From Seison nebaliae (Eukaryota; Rotifera; Pararotatoria; Seisonacea; Seisonidae), in the NCBI GenBank assembly GCA_023231475.1, contig JALJEE010001928.1, forward strand, positions 1 through 55,354: a stretch of 55,354 nucleotides of DNA. The letters are read 5' to 3'. A program made the translations under genes and the position numbers. Of the stretch, positions 35,140 to 46,800 are shown piece after piece. The notes beneath the pieces are model-generated. The model had not been told where the DNA came from. It worked only from the letters and a program-made list of their open reading frames with translations, and did no database searches. Numbering within the stretch: position 1 is the first letter of the stretch; the number at the start of each line of letters is the position of its first letter.

Positions 35140-35213
35140 CCCGCGTCGCATGAAAACTGTGCTTACGTCAAACGTCGGCCTTGTCTTCCCCCATGGAGAA
35201 TTTTGACGTTATC
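35140..35213. promoter_or_regulatory. CpG-richer block with paired CRE-like motifs
   Basis: In a very AT-rich background this stretch holds CCGCGTCGC, TACGTCA (35164-35170), AACGTCGG and TGACGTT (35204-35210). TACGTCA and TGACGTT are CRE/ATF half-site-like words in opposite orientation 33 bp apart. A cis-regulatory element for the flanking receptor genes is possible. This rests only on motif and composition. Confidence 0.3.
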
Positions 35214-37312
35214 TCTTGAAAAGGAAAGTGTTGCGATTAATTAATTAAATTAATTCGACAACGATAATGGATAGAAGTTGATTGTAGTAATAATATGAGA
35301 GAACGAACGATGATATAACGAACAAATACGATTAAAGGAGAATGAAAGAAAAATTAAAGAAATAACCAAGTGTTGAATAAATAAATGAACTTGTTAGAGT
35401 CCTGAAAATGAAATCGCAAAATTTTCTAGTCTATTATGGAAAAGATTGTCTAATTCAATTAGCCATTACATCGTATAATCATCTATTCATTATCATTTAG
35501 ATGTTAAACAGTCGAACAAATGTCAAGTAATTCGGTCTACTTCTTAACCAAAAGAAAGTTGATTACAAAATGTTTCATTGTTTGATCTGGTGAGTTGAGA
35601 ATATTCTTGAAAATGCTCGTTTTTGAGAATATTTCCAAAACGTATATTAAACCAACACATTTCATCTACTGGATGAATATATCGATCTATCCAATTAATC
35701 TCTTGTTATTACATAAATGAATAAAGTAAAACGAACATGTAAAAACGAACATGAATTTACATGATAATAAACTTGTAGTATGTTTTGTTAACGTTTTTAT
35801 AATTATTCAATTATTCCTCATTTTTCAATAAGATAAATTTTTTATCTTAAGTCTTTTTACTTAAAATGCTCATATAATGCTCTCATAATCTAAGTACAGT
35901 ATCAATAAATATCTTTACAAATTATCATAATATTTTACTTAAATCATTAATTCTTTCCTCCTAATACGGAATGGGGTTGTTATTTTTTGGAAATACCATA
36001 TCATGATTTAGCCAGATACTTACACCTTTTTCCTTTACACATTTCTTAATTTTTACGAAGATTTTTTTACACAAATTTCTGTCGAAATAGATTAGACTGC
36101 TAAATAGAATGGATCGTGTCAGTAAATTTTATTAAAATCTTCATTATTTTGATGCTACACTAATATTCGCTAATTATCACTTATTATTATTATTATAGAA
36201 AGATTGAAAAACAGTTTCCTAATTCGTAAAACAGAAATCTTTAGGTTTTCGCTGACTAAAGTTGGTACTGTCATTTTGTTTTTTCAAATTAAGTTTCCCA
36301 TACTGATTATAACCAGATACCAATTACATACTGCATTTCATGCGTAATATTTTTTTACGCTGAATGTTTTCCTAATGATTTCCATGGGAAAAACATATTT
36401 TCATATTTGGAATCTGGAATCTAGAATTGAACAACCGTTCGAAAGGTAAGATGGATAAAAATAATTGTAGATCGGGAGATAATTCTAATACATTTTTTAT
36501 TATGAAGACTCTTCATTGAAGAGATATTAAGATTATGAATTTTTGCATAGAAAATTTTTTTTTGGAAAACATCAACAATGTTTCTTTGGCATAAATAATC
36601 GATTTATCTTGGCAGAATCTAAAAGTATCTCGATTTTAACTAACATTATTCAAAGTCCAGGATTTGGACAACATTCTAAATGTTTAATCCGAATATTAAT
36701 TGATGTAAGAACTCACTAATTCCTGACCTTTATAGGAACATGATTATGGTTAGAGAGATGCAATCCAAAATCATAGGCATCGTACATGTGAAATCAGTGA
36801 TCTTTTCATTTGTTTGATGAAAATTCGAGATGTTATTTATGAATGTTAATCGATCTATTAATGGAAGGGATCATACTAACATTTTTTGAATAAAGTTTTC
36901 AAGAAAATGTTTGTTGACTTGTTTTGGTGAGTGTTAGTTCAGAAAATACGAAAAGTATATATCGAACTTTTCTTTCATTTGTCGAAATGAGACTGCAGTT
37001 GACAGATGAGAATAAGATTGATATTCATTATTATATTTTCTTTATAGTATTAATATCATTAGAGTAATTGCAGTAGAGGGATTATTGAGATCTTTTTAAT
37101 CATACGAATTATACCATAATTTTACTGCACTTCCGTTCAGTTTTCACATCAGCAATTAGAGACAGGTGGGAAAATGAAGATGATGCGCGAGAAAGGTTCG
37201 ATATGTTTATCTTTCGTATTGATGAGTACATCGTAATAATGTCAGATAAGGTTGGGTTTATTCGTTGTAATGAAAGACATTTCAATTTTAATGTTTATCA
37301 TCGAAATTGTGT

Positions 37313-37388
37313 TATGTAGATGTGATTGCAGTTGTTATTCGAGTAGTAGATGAAAATGGAGTTATTAGTGTCGTTCTTTATTCTCTGG
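37313..37388. repeat. Dispersed ~76-bp element, copy 1
   Basis: Ungapped alignment by eye to 41869-41944 over about 76 bp, at roughly 74% identity. The best part is GATGTGATTGCAGTTGTTATTCGAG here against GATGTGATTGTAGTTATTGTTCGAG in copy 2. In one plus frame both encode similar peptides (VDVIAVVIR and VDVIVVIVR, later VVLYSL and AGLYRL). It may be an old duplication, a decayed repeat or a fragment of an unknown gene. Confidence 0.5.
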
Positions 37389-40300
37389 AGAATGAGTGTT
37401 ACAAATAGAATGATTCGTTGGTGTTCATTTTGGTTTTGGATGAAAAAGAAATCGTAAAAAAGGATAAACCGACTGATTTTAAATAAAAACGAAGATTGGG
37501 TTTGTCGGTTGAGATTCGAAAAGATGAATAAATATATATGCAACTAGGAGACAAAAGGAAATGAATCATAGTAATTCCTTCGTGTTCATACAACAATCAA
37601 ACAGATAAAGATAAAACCGGAAAATATCTTAATTCCAAACATTAATTCTTTATTCATTTCTTCTGACAATAATTTTCCGTTTCTTGTCGAATATTCAATG
37701 CACACTCTCCTCTTCATTCCTGAAGCATTCCTTCCCACACAGACAAATTTGAATGTAATGTATAAGATAATTCTTCATAAGAATATGGAAATAAATTGTA
37801 TTTGTCAATAGTATTTATAATTGATCGCTTCCGAACTGATCTTTATTTAATATGATGCATCGAGCAACTATTCCCCTTCCTACTGTCAGATGAGATGCGA
37901 GAATCTTAAGTGGAGTGTATTTATGATCATAGATATTTGGGTTTGTTGCTTCTCCTTTTATTCAAGAGGAGATTGTCTCAATCCATTAAAACTATATGTT
38001 CCATCTAATTATGGATAGATTACGCTCATTTCGTATATAGTGCACGAATCGTTCATATCAGATGTTTTTTTCACTTCACCTGGATGAAGCGGGGGGATAG
38101 TATACAAATAACAATATAATTATGTTCCATTGCCTTTCTTTCTCACAATCCAATTCCACTAACAATTCCTTTGTAATACATCGATTTTATTCGTCTTTTA
38201 ATAATAATTTGGAAATATGTGCATTTACAATTCGTTCCAAGAAAGAACCGGCGCAATAACCAACGAATTCCCCTAATACCATTAGAATGAGAAGCAATGT
38301 GTAAGATCGTTGTAAATCCATGTAGGAAATTTGTTTGGAAACTACTTATTCTTCATATGTTGAGTCATCGAATATTTTCCTTCTTAATGATTTTTTCAGA
38401 TACATAATACATTTTATATCCACATAATACTGATTCATATCATCTAACGTAGATTTATTGATTAATAAACATCATTTATTACTAATAACGAATAAAGTAA
38501 TTTGCATATTCTACGTACTACTTTCCAAACGTTATTTACAAAGGATCTATCTTTTCTTCTCCATACAATCCGACCTGAAATAAATGTAAGCGATAAAACG
38601 GAGAAATGAAGTAATTAGGAGGAGAATATGGAATTCATGCAAAAGCTCCTCCCATACAACATCTGTCAGATATCGATTATATTTATGGCAAACGAACAGT
38701 CTACCACAAGAGATGCCAAGAGGATTAAGTGTCTAACTAATCCTTCTTCTTTTCATATTTCATAATATGGAGAGAGCATATATAACCGGTAATCAGTTAT
38801 ATAACTGGAGAAATACGTAACATTGAGTGTACTTTTCCAGCTTATTGAATCGTCGTTGCTCTGTATTCTTACCTGTCTTGTTTCAATCTAAATCTTTCGA
38901 AATGTTCATTTATTAACTGAACTCAAATTCACTATATGCACACTTCTTTCAATTGACCGTTCTTGACACAATCCATGATAATCTGGCTCTTCACAATCGA
39001 AAACTTCTTCAATTCGGATAAGTATCCAATAATTTTCAATTATATAAAATTTATTACAATTACATGAAACTTTTAGATCAATGTACGATTCTATTCAAAA
39101 TTCTCATTAAATATTTTTTCTATTTCTCACTCCATTAACTCTTCCAATGAACATCAATCTCCAGTTTTCAGTTTCTCGTCGATTATTTATACGTATCCGT
39201 CCCACTCCTGTTCTCAATCCGTACTAAATAAAATTATGATGGACATATATAACCTAGTACAACTAGTGAGGTGAGTTAATGTTTGAATATAAGTTTTGAA
39301 CTCTTAATATGTATGAAGTGAATGTTGTACGAAATTGAACAAGAATTGTTCAACACAAAACCAACCAATTGTTTTTATAAATCACTGAAAGGAAAGTTAA
39401 AAATAATTCTTTCGAACAATAAAGTTCACCTGTCGAAAGGTTAGATTGAAATATTATTGTTTTTTTCAGAGAAATATTTCTGTTTCCAATAGTTTCGTTA
39501 AATATTCATCATATTTACATTTTATGCATATGAATAGCGAAAAAATAATGTTCAGGAATGATTTTCGATTGATCATCATTTAAATATGAATTTCCATTTA
39601 ATCAATAAGTCGATGTAATCAATGACATAATGTTTCGTTGTTAGTTAAATTGATCTTTTAACTAAGAATCAGTCAACTTCATGAAAATTCAGGAGATAGC
39701 ATTAACAACGCAAAATGAAGGGCTCTCATCATATTTGTGAATGTCGAGTTTCAGTCTACACTGACAGTAAAGTTATTTACTCAACCTGGTTCGTTTTTGC
39801 TTCTCACGCTTAAAGTTACTATAAGAAGTCTAGCGCAAGTAATAAAGTCCTACATTTAAGAGATGATTAATTATAATTATTGACCTTTTTAATGAAGTGT
39901 TGTTTCTATTACGCACAGGCGCCTACAATAATATAGTGCGTCAAATGAAGCATCAACCATATTATTCTGATTTATGTGTGCACGTTCATATTTACAGGAC
40001 ACATGAAACATTATTATACAAGACAAAAGTATAAGATACACATATCATAGCCAAATGTGTTTCTCGAATCAAATTCTGTAGGAAAGCAAGCTTAAATGTG
40101 AACTGCATAATTCATTAAGTGAGATATTTATTTTTATTATTTACCGTTTAAGTTCATTATTCATGTTCGAATATATTATTGTTTATGTAATGTGATTCAG
40201 TTGTGATCATTGTCTGAAAGAATAAGACATGACTTTTGAGGAATTGTAAGATTCCTCAATAATTTCCTAGTTGAAAATTAAATTTTCAATTTTTAATTGC

Positions 40301-40658
40301 ATATATATATTCTACAAATTAATTTAGATTAATTACTATTTTTATTTTGTTTTCTAGCGCTTATACGAAACTACCTTCTCTCCAGGGTCTACATTAATCT
40401 ATATTATTTAATGTTCAATCTGTAACATTTGCTAATGGTAATCCCTTTTAATAATACTGATAGTCACAATATTCGATAGCATAATAATTCGATATTCTCC
40501 ACCGTCGAACGAATCCATTCATCAAATAACTTGTTTTCACGTTCATATCAATGACTGAGAGAAATGCAACTAAGACTACTAATTAGCACCATAAATGTTC
40601 GAAATATTCTCTAATAATCTGGCAAATTTTACTGGTGATTATTAATCATTAAGCAGTA

Positions 40659-40694
40659 CATTTCTCGTACATGCAGAAGAATGTACGAGAAATG
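40659..40694. other. Perfect 14-bp hairpin
   Basis: CATTTCTCGTACAT and ATGTACGAGAAATG are exact reverse complements around the 8-nt loop GCAGAAGA. It lies in noncoding DNA between the two receptor genes. The stem has mixed composition, so low complexity does not explain it. Confidence 0.7.
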
Positions 40695-41365
40695 AGAAAA
40701 TTTAAAGATTTAGGAAATTCGATTTTTTATTCTTCTCGAAAATTTGCAGTTAGTTTCTTCCGAATTTTTAATAAGGGAAATTCTTACTAGTTAGTCACAA
40801 AAGGACGTAGTTGAATTACTAAAAGAATGTCTAGATTTATAATTTTAAAATTGGATATAATAATATTTGAGTAAATGGAGTGAAAAGTTTTATTTGTCAT
40901 TCTCCAACTTCTTTCAACAGTAGTTTTGTGAAATAGGAAGAATTGTTAATAGCATATTGTGCATGTAAATCAGAATTAAGAAAGAAAGTTATCGTAAATG
41001 AAAGATATGAAAAAGTATGGAAGTCTTATTTCAAAATTTGCAATTAGCTTTTGTTTCGTTCATAAAATGAATATGTTAGGACTCTCTACCTATCTTTATT
41101 GCCATAGCAACGTCCATCATTACGGCTTTTCCTTTTCATTCCAATCCGATGTCAATTCAATTTATTCTTTCCAATATTCTTCCTATTACACGACAATAGA
41201 AAAGACGTAGAAGTTTATTAAGTTATTGAAATGATTTTTGCGGAAATTCAATGTGTCATTGTATCAATTCGTTTTTATGCATTTCTACTTAAATTTCTCC
41301 TGTTCCCAATCGTTCTTTCACTTTATTGTTAGTGCTGCCAAACTGAATCTTTCATCCAGAAACAA

Positions 41366-41389
41366 CAGCTGCAGTTCCGTTATCAGCTG
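41366..41389. promoter_or_regulatory. Two CAGCTG E-boxes 18 bp apart
   Basis: Identical palindromic CAGCTG hexamers at 41366-41371 and 41384-41389, the class bound by bHLH proteins such as proneural and myogenic factors. They sit 2.5 kb upstream of the intronless receptor gene. The role is an inference from motif and place. Confidence 0.3.
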
Positions 41390-41868
41390 TCTCCTTCGAT
41401 TTAGAACAGGAAAATAAATTAATAATTGCGTCATATTAATTTCTTATGGAATTCCTTTTATTAGCCGTAATGTAGTAGATGGCGCATTAAAAATGCGGAG
41501 GCAGAATATTCGCATAATAAGTGAAGAAAGAACGTATTGTTGCTTCATTTGCTGATTATAGTGGGAAGTTTATTTGTTATTAATCAAACAGTCGTAACTC
41601 AACCAAATGCAAACGTACCCAAGACATATTACATCTACTAAATTTACAGATAAGTCTATTAACAGATTAAATAGTTCATTAAACTAACTTCCTCCACAAC
41701 CCAATTAACTAAACAACCAATCTACGCATTCAAATCAACTATATATATCGCTTGATAAATGATTTGTAGAAAACAACGACAATCTTGTTACTTAATTTGT
41801 TTTTTTTTTGAATTCGAATTTCTTTTTTTCTTTTACATTTTTTTCTTCATTAATTGTCAACTAATCAA

Positions 41869-41944
41869 TATGTCGATGTGATTGTAGTTATTGTTCGAGA
41901 ACCATATATGAATGAAATATTTAGTGCCGGTCTTTATCGTCTGT
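41869..41944. repeat. Dispersed ~76-bp element, copy 2
   Basis: Partner of the element at 37313-37388: same orientation, about 4.6 kb away, roughly 74% identical with no gaps by eye. It is the less coding-like of the two. No terminal repeats or target-site duplications were recognised around either copy. Confidence 0.5.
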
Positions 41945-43853
41945 TTTCAAAATCGTTTGAATTGTTTTATGGAAGATACATCTAATCATTTTATCGGGGT
42001 CATTTTAGTTTAAGTTTATTATAAATCCATCTATATATAGTTTTCATAATTTTATCCAATTTTCGTAATCGTTCCATAAACGTAAAAGACAAATGAGATT
42101 GTATGTTAATGCTGTTTGCTCATTCATTTGACGAAGGACAACTTGAGTATGATTATTATGAGTATGTGATAGTGATTGTGTAGAAGATGAGTCTGATTTG
42201 AAGTAATTGTTCAATTAAGGAATGATAGTAAATACTAGAATCTAGTAACTAGATGATATTAACCGAAAATAAGAAACAACTGCGAAGTAGTGGTAAGAAA
42301 ACAAGGAAAGATATGTCGAACAAAAGAGATTGGCCTTAAGTCGACATCAGTTATATGATGTTCAATGTAGATTGGAGAAGAATTCGGGGAGAGCTGAAGT
42401 TGTTCCAGATGGAAAATAAAAGTATCTGTCTTCGCATACCAGTTAATGATCAAGATAGAAGTATGCTAGATTGTGCGACGAAGATTGAAGTGAGAAAGAA
42501 GTTCCTTCACATATGTCTCAATTTGGCTCCATAATTTATTTAGATATCACAACTTGTTCGTGTCAGATGTCCCTACCATGTTACATATGTACACTCACGA
42601 CATATATCCAACGAATGACGAGGAAGATACACATTAACAACTGAAGATGTAAGTATTAGTGGTAATTATATTTGAAAATGAGCGGTGAGTGAACAATGAA
42701 TGCGCGAGTATTAGAAGAGAAAGGAACGAATGGATATTTATCTGCATCGTAACGAACAATCGTCGAAGTAATATTTCTTCCTCATACGCTTCCACTGTAA
42801 AATACATAACACGATAATCATAATGACGATACATAATAAAACGATTTCACCCAACAATTTATAAGTTGAAATACTTTCTTCAAATAATTGCTATTTATAT
42901 ATTATGTTCCAATTATTATGGTGATGATCATCATGTTCTCATCCTGTAATAAGCAGCAAAAAAAAAGAAGAAGAAGGAGGTGCACATTTTTATATGAAAG
43001 AACATAGCGGTACGACGAAACAGAATTCTTTCTTTCTTTTTTTTATCGTTCTTTCAAATGATGATATTATTACGTCTATTTATCAGTTCATAAACATGTT
43101 CAAATAACTTCCCACTAACTGGCTATTAAACAAAGATCGGAACTTCCGAAGATATAAAGTAATTTTGATAGGAATTTTATAATCCTACAGATCATTTCTC
43201 ACTTACCTACAGCAAACATTTACGTTCGATTTGCATGGAAAAAAAACGATATTCTTTTGGTAAGATGTTCAATTATTCATCTCACATCATAAACATAGTG
43301 AATTAAGAATAATGTAGTAGCATATCTTTTCAATTATTGATAATTTCCACTGAACGGAATATCTCACAATATCAGAATTCGTAAAATTCATAAAGATGTC
43401 GAAAGGAATTGTGCGTCGCTCATTAGTCTAGTTCAAATATAGACCCGTCAATCAAATGACGTTGAATATTCAGAGTAGCAACATTCATATTTGAACAAGT
43501 AAGAGACTCATCAATATTCTTTCAATATTTCCCTATGATTAATAATATTCTTCGCACTTGCAAAATTTTATTGTTCGGATTTATCCATCTTCTCTCACAC
43601 AATGATATTCAGTCTTTTTCTATTCTTTTTCTCACTTTGTCCATTTAGAAAACAGGAAGACATTGTTAATATTCGTCCAACATTGAACAAAATTTTAATT
43701 GGTGAAAATGAATATCTTTCTGAATGAAATTCATTCGGATCATTCATTTCTATCATGATTAACATTCGGACACTATTCTTATTAATATTCCCTTTAAGTA
43801 ATTCAAAAGTCTGGAAAAGAGCAAATTGAACATCAGATATCTATCATCGGATT

Positions 43854-46800
43854 ATGTCCGGTGATATATGTTCTTGTTCAATTACCAATATTCTGATACC
43901 GGTGATCAGAGTAGAAAAGAAATTTCTTCTCATTTACTTCACAATTCTCCTTAGTTTTATTCCACCTCAACATTCGTTCTTGTTTCTCACGAACAACAAA
44001 CAGTCATCATCTTCATCTCCGTCACAATCATCGGTTATGGTATCGGAATCCTCGACGGATTATCATTCCACAAAACAATTTCCCGATACCATATTTCATG
44101 AAATGGAAAAGAATTGGATAAATGAAAAGAAGCGGAGAGAAGTACCGAATTCGGTCGAAAAAGTAGAATTGGAGGAGCCGGTTACTCATTACGAGTCGTT
44201 GATCTATCAGCGAATCTTACAAAAGAACAATTATTGGAAAAAGATGCGACCGAAAGGAACAGTTGAAGTAAACTTTTCTATGAATCTCAATTCCATCGTC
44301 AGTATGGAAGAGAGAGAACAGATTATTGTACTTCATGCATTCATCGACCAAATTTGGGTGGATCAACGACTTTCATGGAATCCTAGTAATTTTGATGATA
44401 TTTCAGTTATGAGAATACCAGTCGATTTAATTTGGACACCAGATACATTCATGTACAACACGGCTGATGAAAATGGATTTCTTACACCAGTTCGACCGAT
44501 CCATGCCGTTGTTCAATCGAATGGAACAGTATTTTGGGGTAATCCTATGGCGAAAATGAGGTCGCGATGTCGAATGACAATTGACTTATTTCCTTATGAT
44601 ACACAAACATGTTCGGTGATGTTTGGCTCATGGTCTCATTCAACTCGTTTCATCAATTATTCCTTAACGAATTTAAGACCCGATTTCTCTTTATTATCAG
44701 CCAACAATGAATGGGATATTATTGATGTTGTGCAAGAACGGATCGAACGGTTTTATGATGCGTTTATTGAACCAGCTAATTTCAGTGAGATAACATATCA
44801 TATCACAATTCGAAGAAAACCACTGCATGTCATCTACAATACGGTTGTACCGGCGTGCATGCTCACAACTTTGACATTAGTCTCCTTCTTCATTCCATTC
44901 GCACAAGAAACACAAATTGGTATTAGTATCATGTTGGCATACGCTGTATCATCGTTGAGAATGGCAGAAGAAGTACCAGCACAATCGGAAAGTGTTCCAC
45001 TCATTTCCATCTACCTCACATTATGTATGGGATTCTCATTGGTAGCTATGATCTGGTTTAGTATTATGAATAAACTTCGAGAAATGAAACGATTACCTGC
45101 ATGTCTACAGACGTTGGTACTCCACCATTTTGCACGACTTACATGTGCACAAGATGTGGTGATACGTTTGCAACGTGCAATGCATGCACAACAACAATTA
45201 AGTATAGCAGAAGAACAAGCAGCAGCTGCTAGAAGGACTTGGTGTTCGGCAATGAATCAAGTTGTCCGAATGGCATCTGCGTCTAAAAATTTTTCAACAC
45301 TTAATAAAGACCATAAAAAACCGACATTAACCGATACGATCAAACAAGTTCTGTCTCAACAAGAAATGAAGAATCATAATGATGTTTATCAACAGAGGAT
45401 GAGGGCGAATGAATTGACACCTAAACATACAGACAGTAAAGCTCAAAATGAGACATCTTTCTCTCATAAAGATGATGAGAATTTATTAGTTTGTAGTAAA
45501 AACAGAAAAGTCTCTTTGGCCGAATCAACTCGCAGCAGTACCACATCACCAATTTCTTGTAATTCATCTTCGACATCATCTTCCTCGACAACATCGTCTG
45601 CTTTCTCATTAACTCATTCGTCATATTGGAACACGTATAATGCATCGAAGAATGAACCGAAATCCTTTCACAATTGGCCCACACCAACATTGAAAGCGAA
45701 AAGAAAATCTTCACATATTTGGTTGAAGATTAGTGAACGGGAAAAGAACCGTCTTGAAATTAAGGAACGAAAAAATTCAAAGAAATCTAATTCATGTTCG
45801 TCGACATCTCTTAAACGTAATCCACATACAAATCGTTCTACCAATATCTCCAATAGATCAACTGATACGTCCATCAATAGGAAATGTTCCTCAATTGATA
45901 ATCTTAGTAAACAACGTAATCATTCCCGTGAACGACGATCTCCCCCACAAAATCATTCTTCTCGTTATCATCTTCACAAGTCACATTCAGGTATCAATCA
46001 GTATTGTCCACAAAATCAATCGAATTCGAAAGATCGACAACAACAACATCGGTCCATATCGAAAAATTCAGGAAATCATAACAATAATAATAATAATAAT
46101 AATAGTGGTGGTGATGGCGATATTGATAAACAATTGCATAATCATCAACATCGACATAAACACAATAAAGTAAAAGCGAGAACTAGACTACCTCAACCAA
46201 AAGATTCCCATCATCATCATCATCATAATCGTCAATATAATCCATATTCCAATCATATGAAACAATATACTTATGAACCATTTAATCATCAAGAATCATA
46301 TCTTTACCATTCGAAACCGGATTATAATAATAAACATTTGAACCGTCAATTTTTCACTTCAATCAACTCACCATTTTATGAGAGTCATATGGTGAATGGA
46401 GCACATTCGATGGAGAGAGAGATGCATTCTTTAGACATTCGTGGAATGAACAATTGTAATAATTCCATTTATGATATCGACGAATATTGTTTATTGGGAA
46501 CGAGACAACATGATTTAAAGAAACATATCAAACTTCTAAAATTCCGACAAGCTATGTTACTTTCAATGTCCAAACCGAATAAGACACTCATCAAACGAAA
46601 TAATCGACGTTTACATGAATGTTATTTATTATATAAAGTGAATAGACATCGATTGAAACATTTCCAATCGAAATGTAAGAGATGTGAAAATCAATATTAT
46701 TATTCGAACAAAAAAGATATTCATGATCATAACGTCACTGGTATAACGGCTGTTGAACAGAATTGTATAAAAATTGATAAACAACAACAACAACAATCAC

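Larger units (their letters stand above)
32141..43853. other. 11.7-kb noncoding interval between head-to-head receptor genes
   Basis: No open frame in this interval looks like a protein; the ones over 60 codons (33039 plus, 34010 minus, 37298 minus, 40998 plus, 42259 minus) have noncoding composition. It is far longer than any other gap here, where genes are usually under 1-3 kb apart. It contains hairpins (32970-33003, 40659-40694), an ACTC repeat (34450-34484), a CpG-richer block with CRE-like sites (35140-35213), a diverged ~76-bp element present twice (37313-37388 and 41869-41944) and two CAGCTG E-boxes (41366-41389). Large introns, 5' exons or cis-regulatory elements for one or both receptors are the likeliest contents. 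Confidence 0.6.

Noticed and set aside
37298-37596. Two overlapping minus-strand frames (81 and 65 codons)
   Set aside because: Asn/Ile/Tyr/Phe-rich noise over the dispersed 76-bp element; neither is shared with the second copy as a conserved frame.
45733-46173. 146-codon plus-strand frame rich in Ile/Asn
   Set aside because: It lies inside the intronless receptor gene in another frame and mirrors its low-complexity loop.
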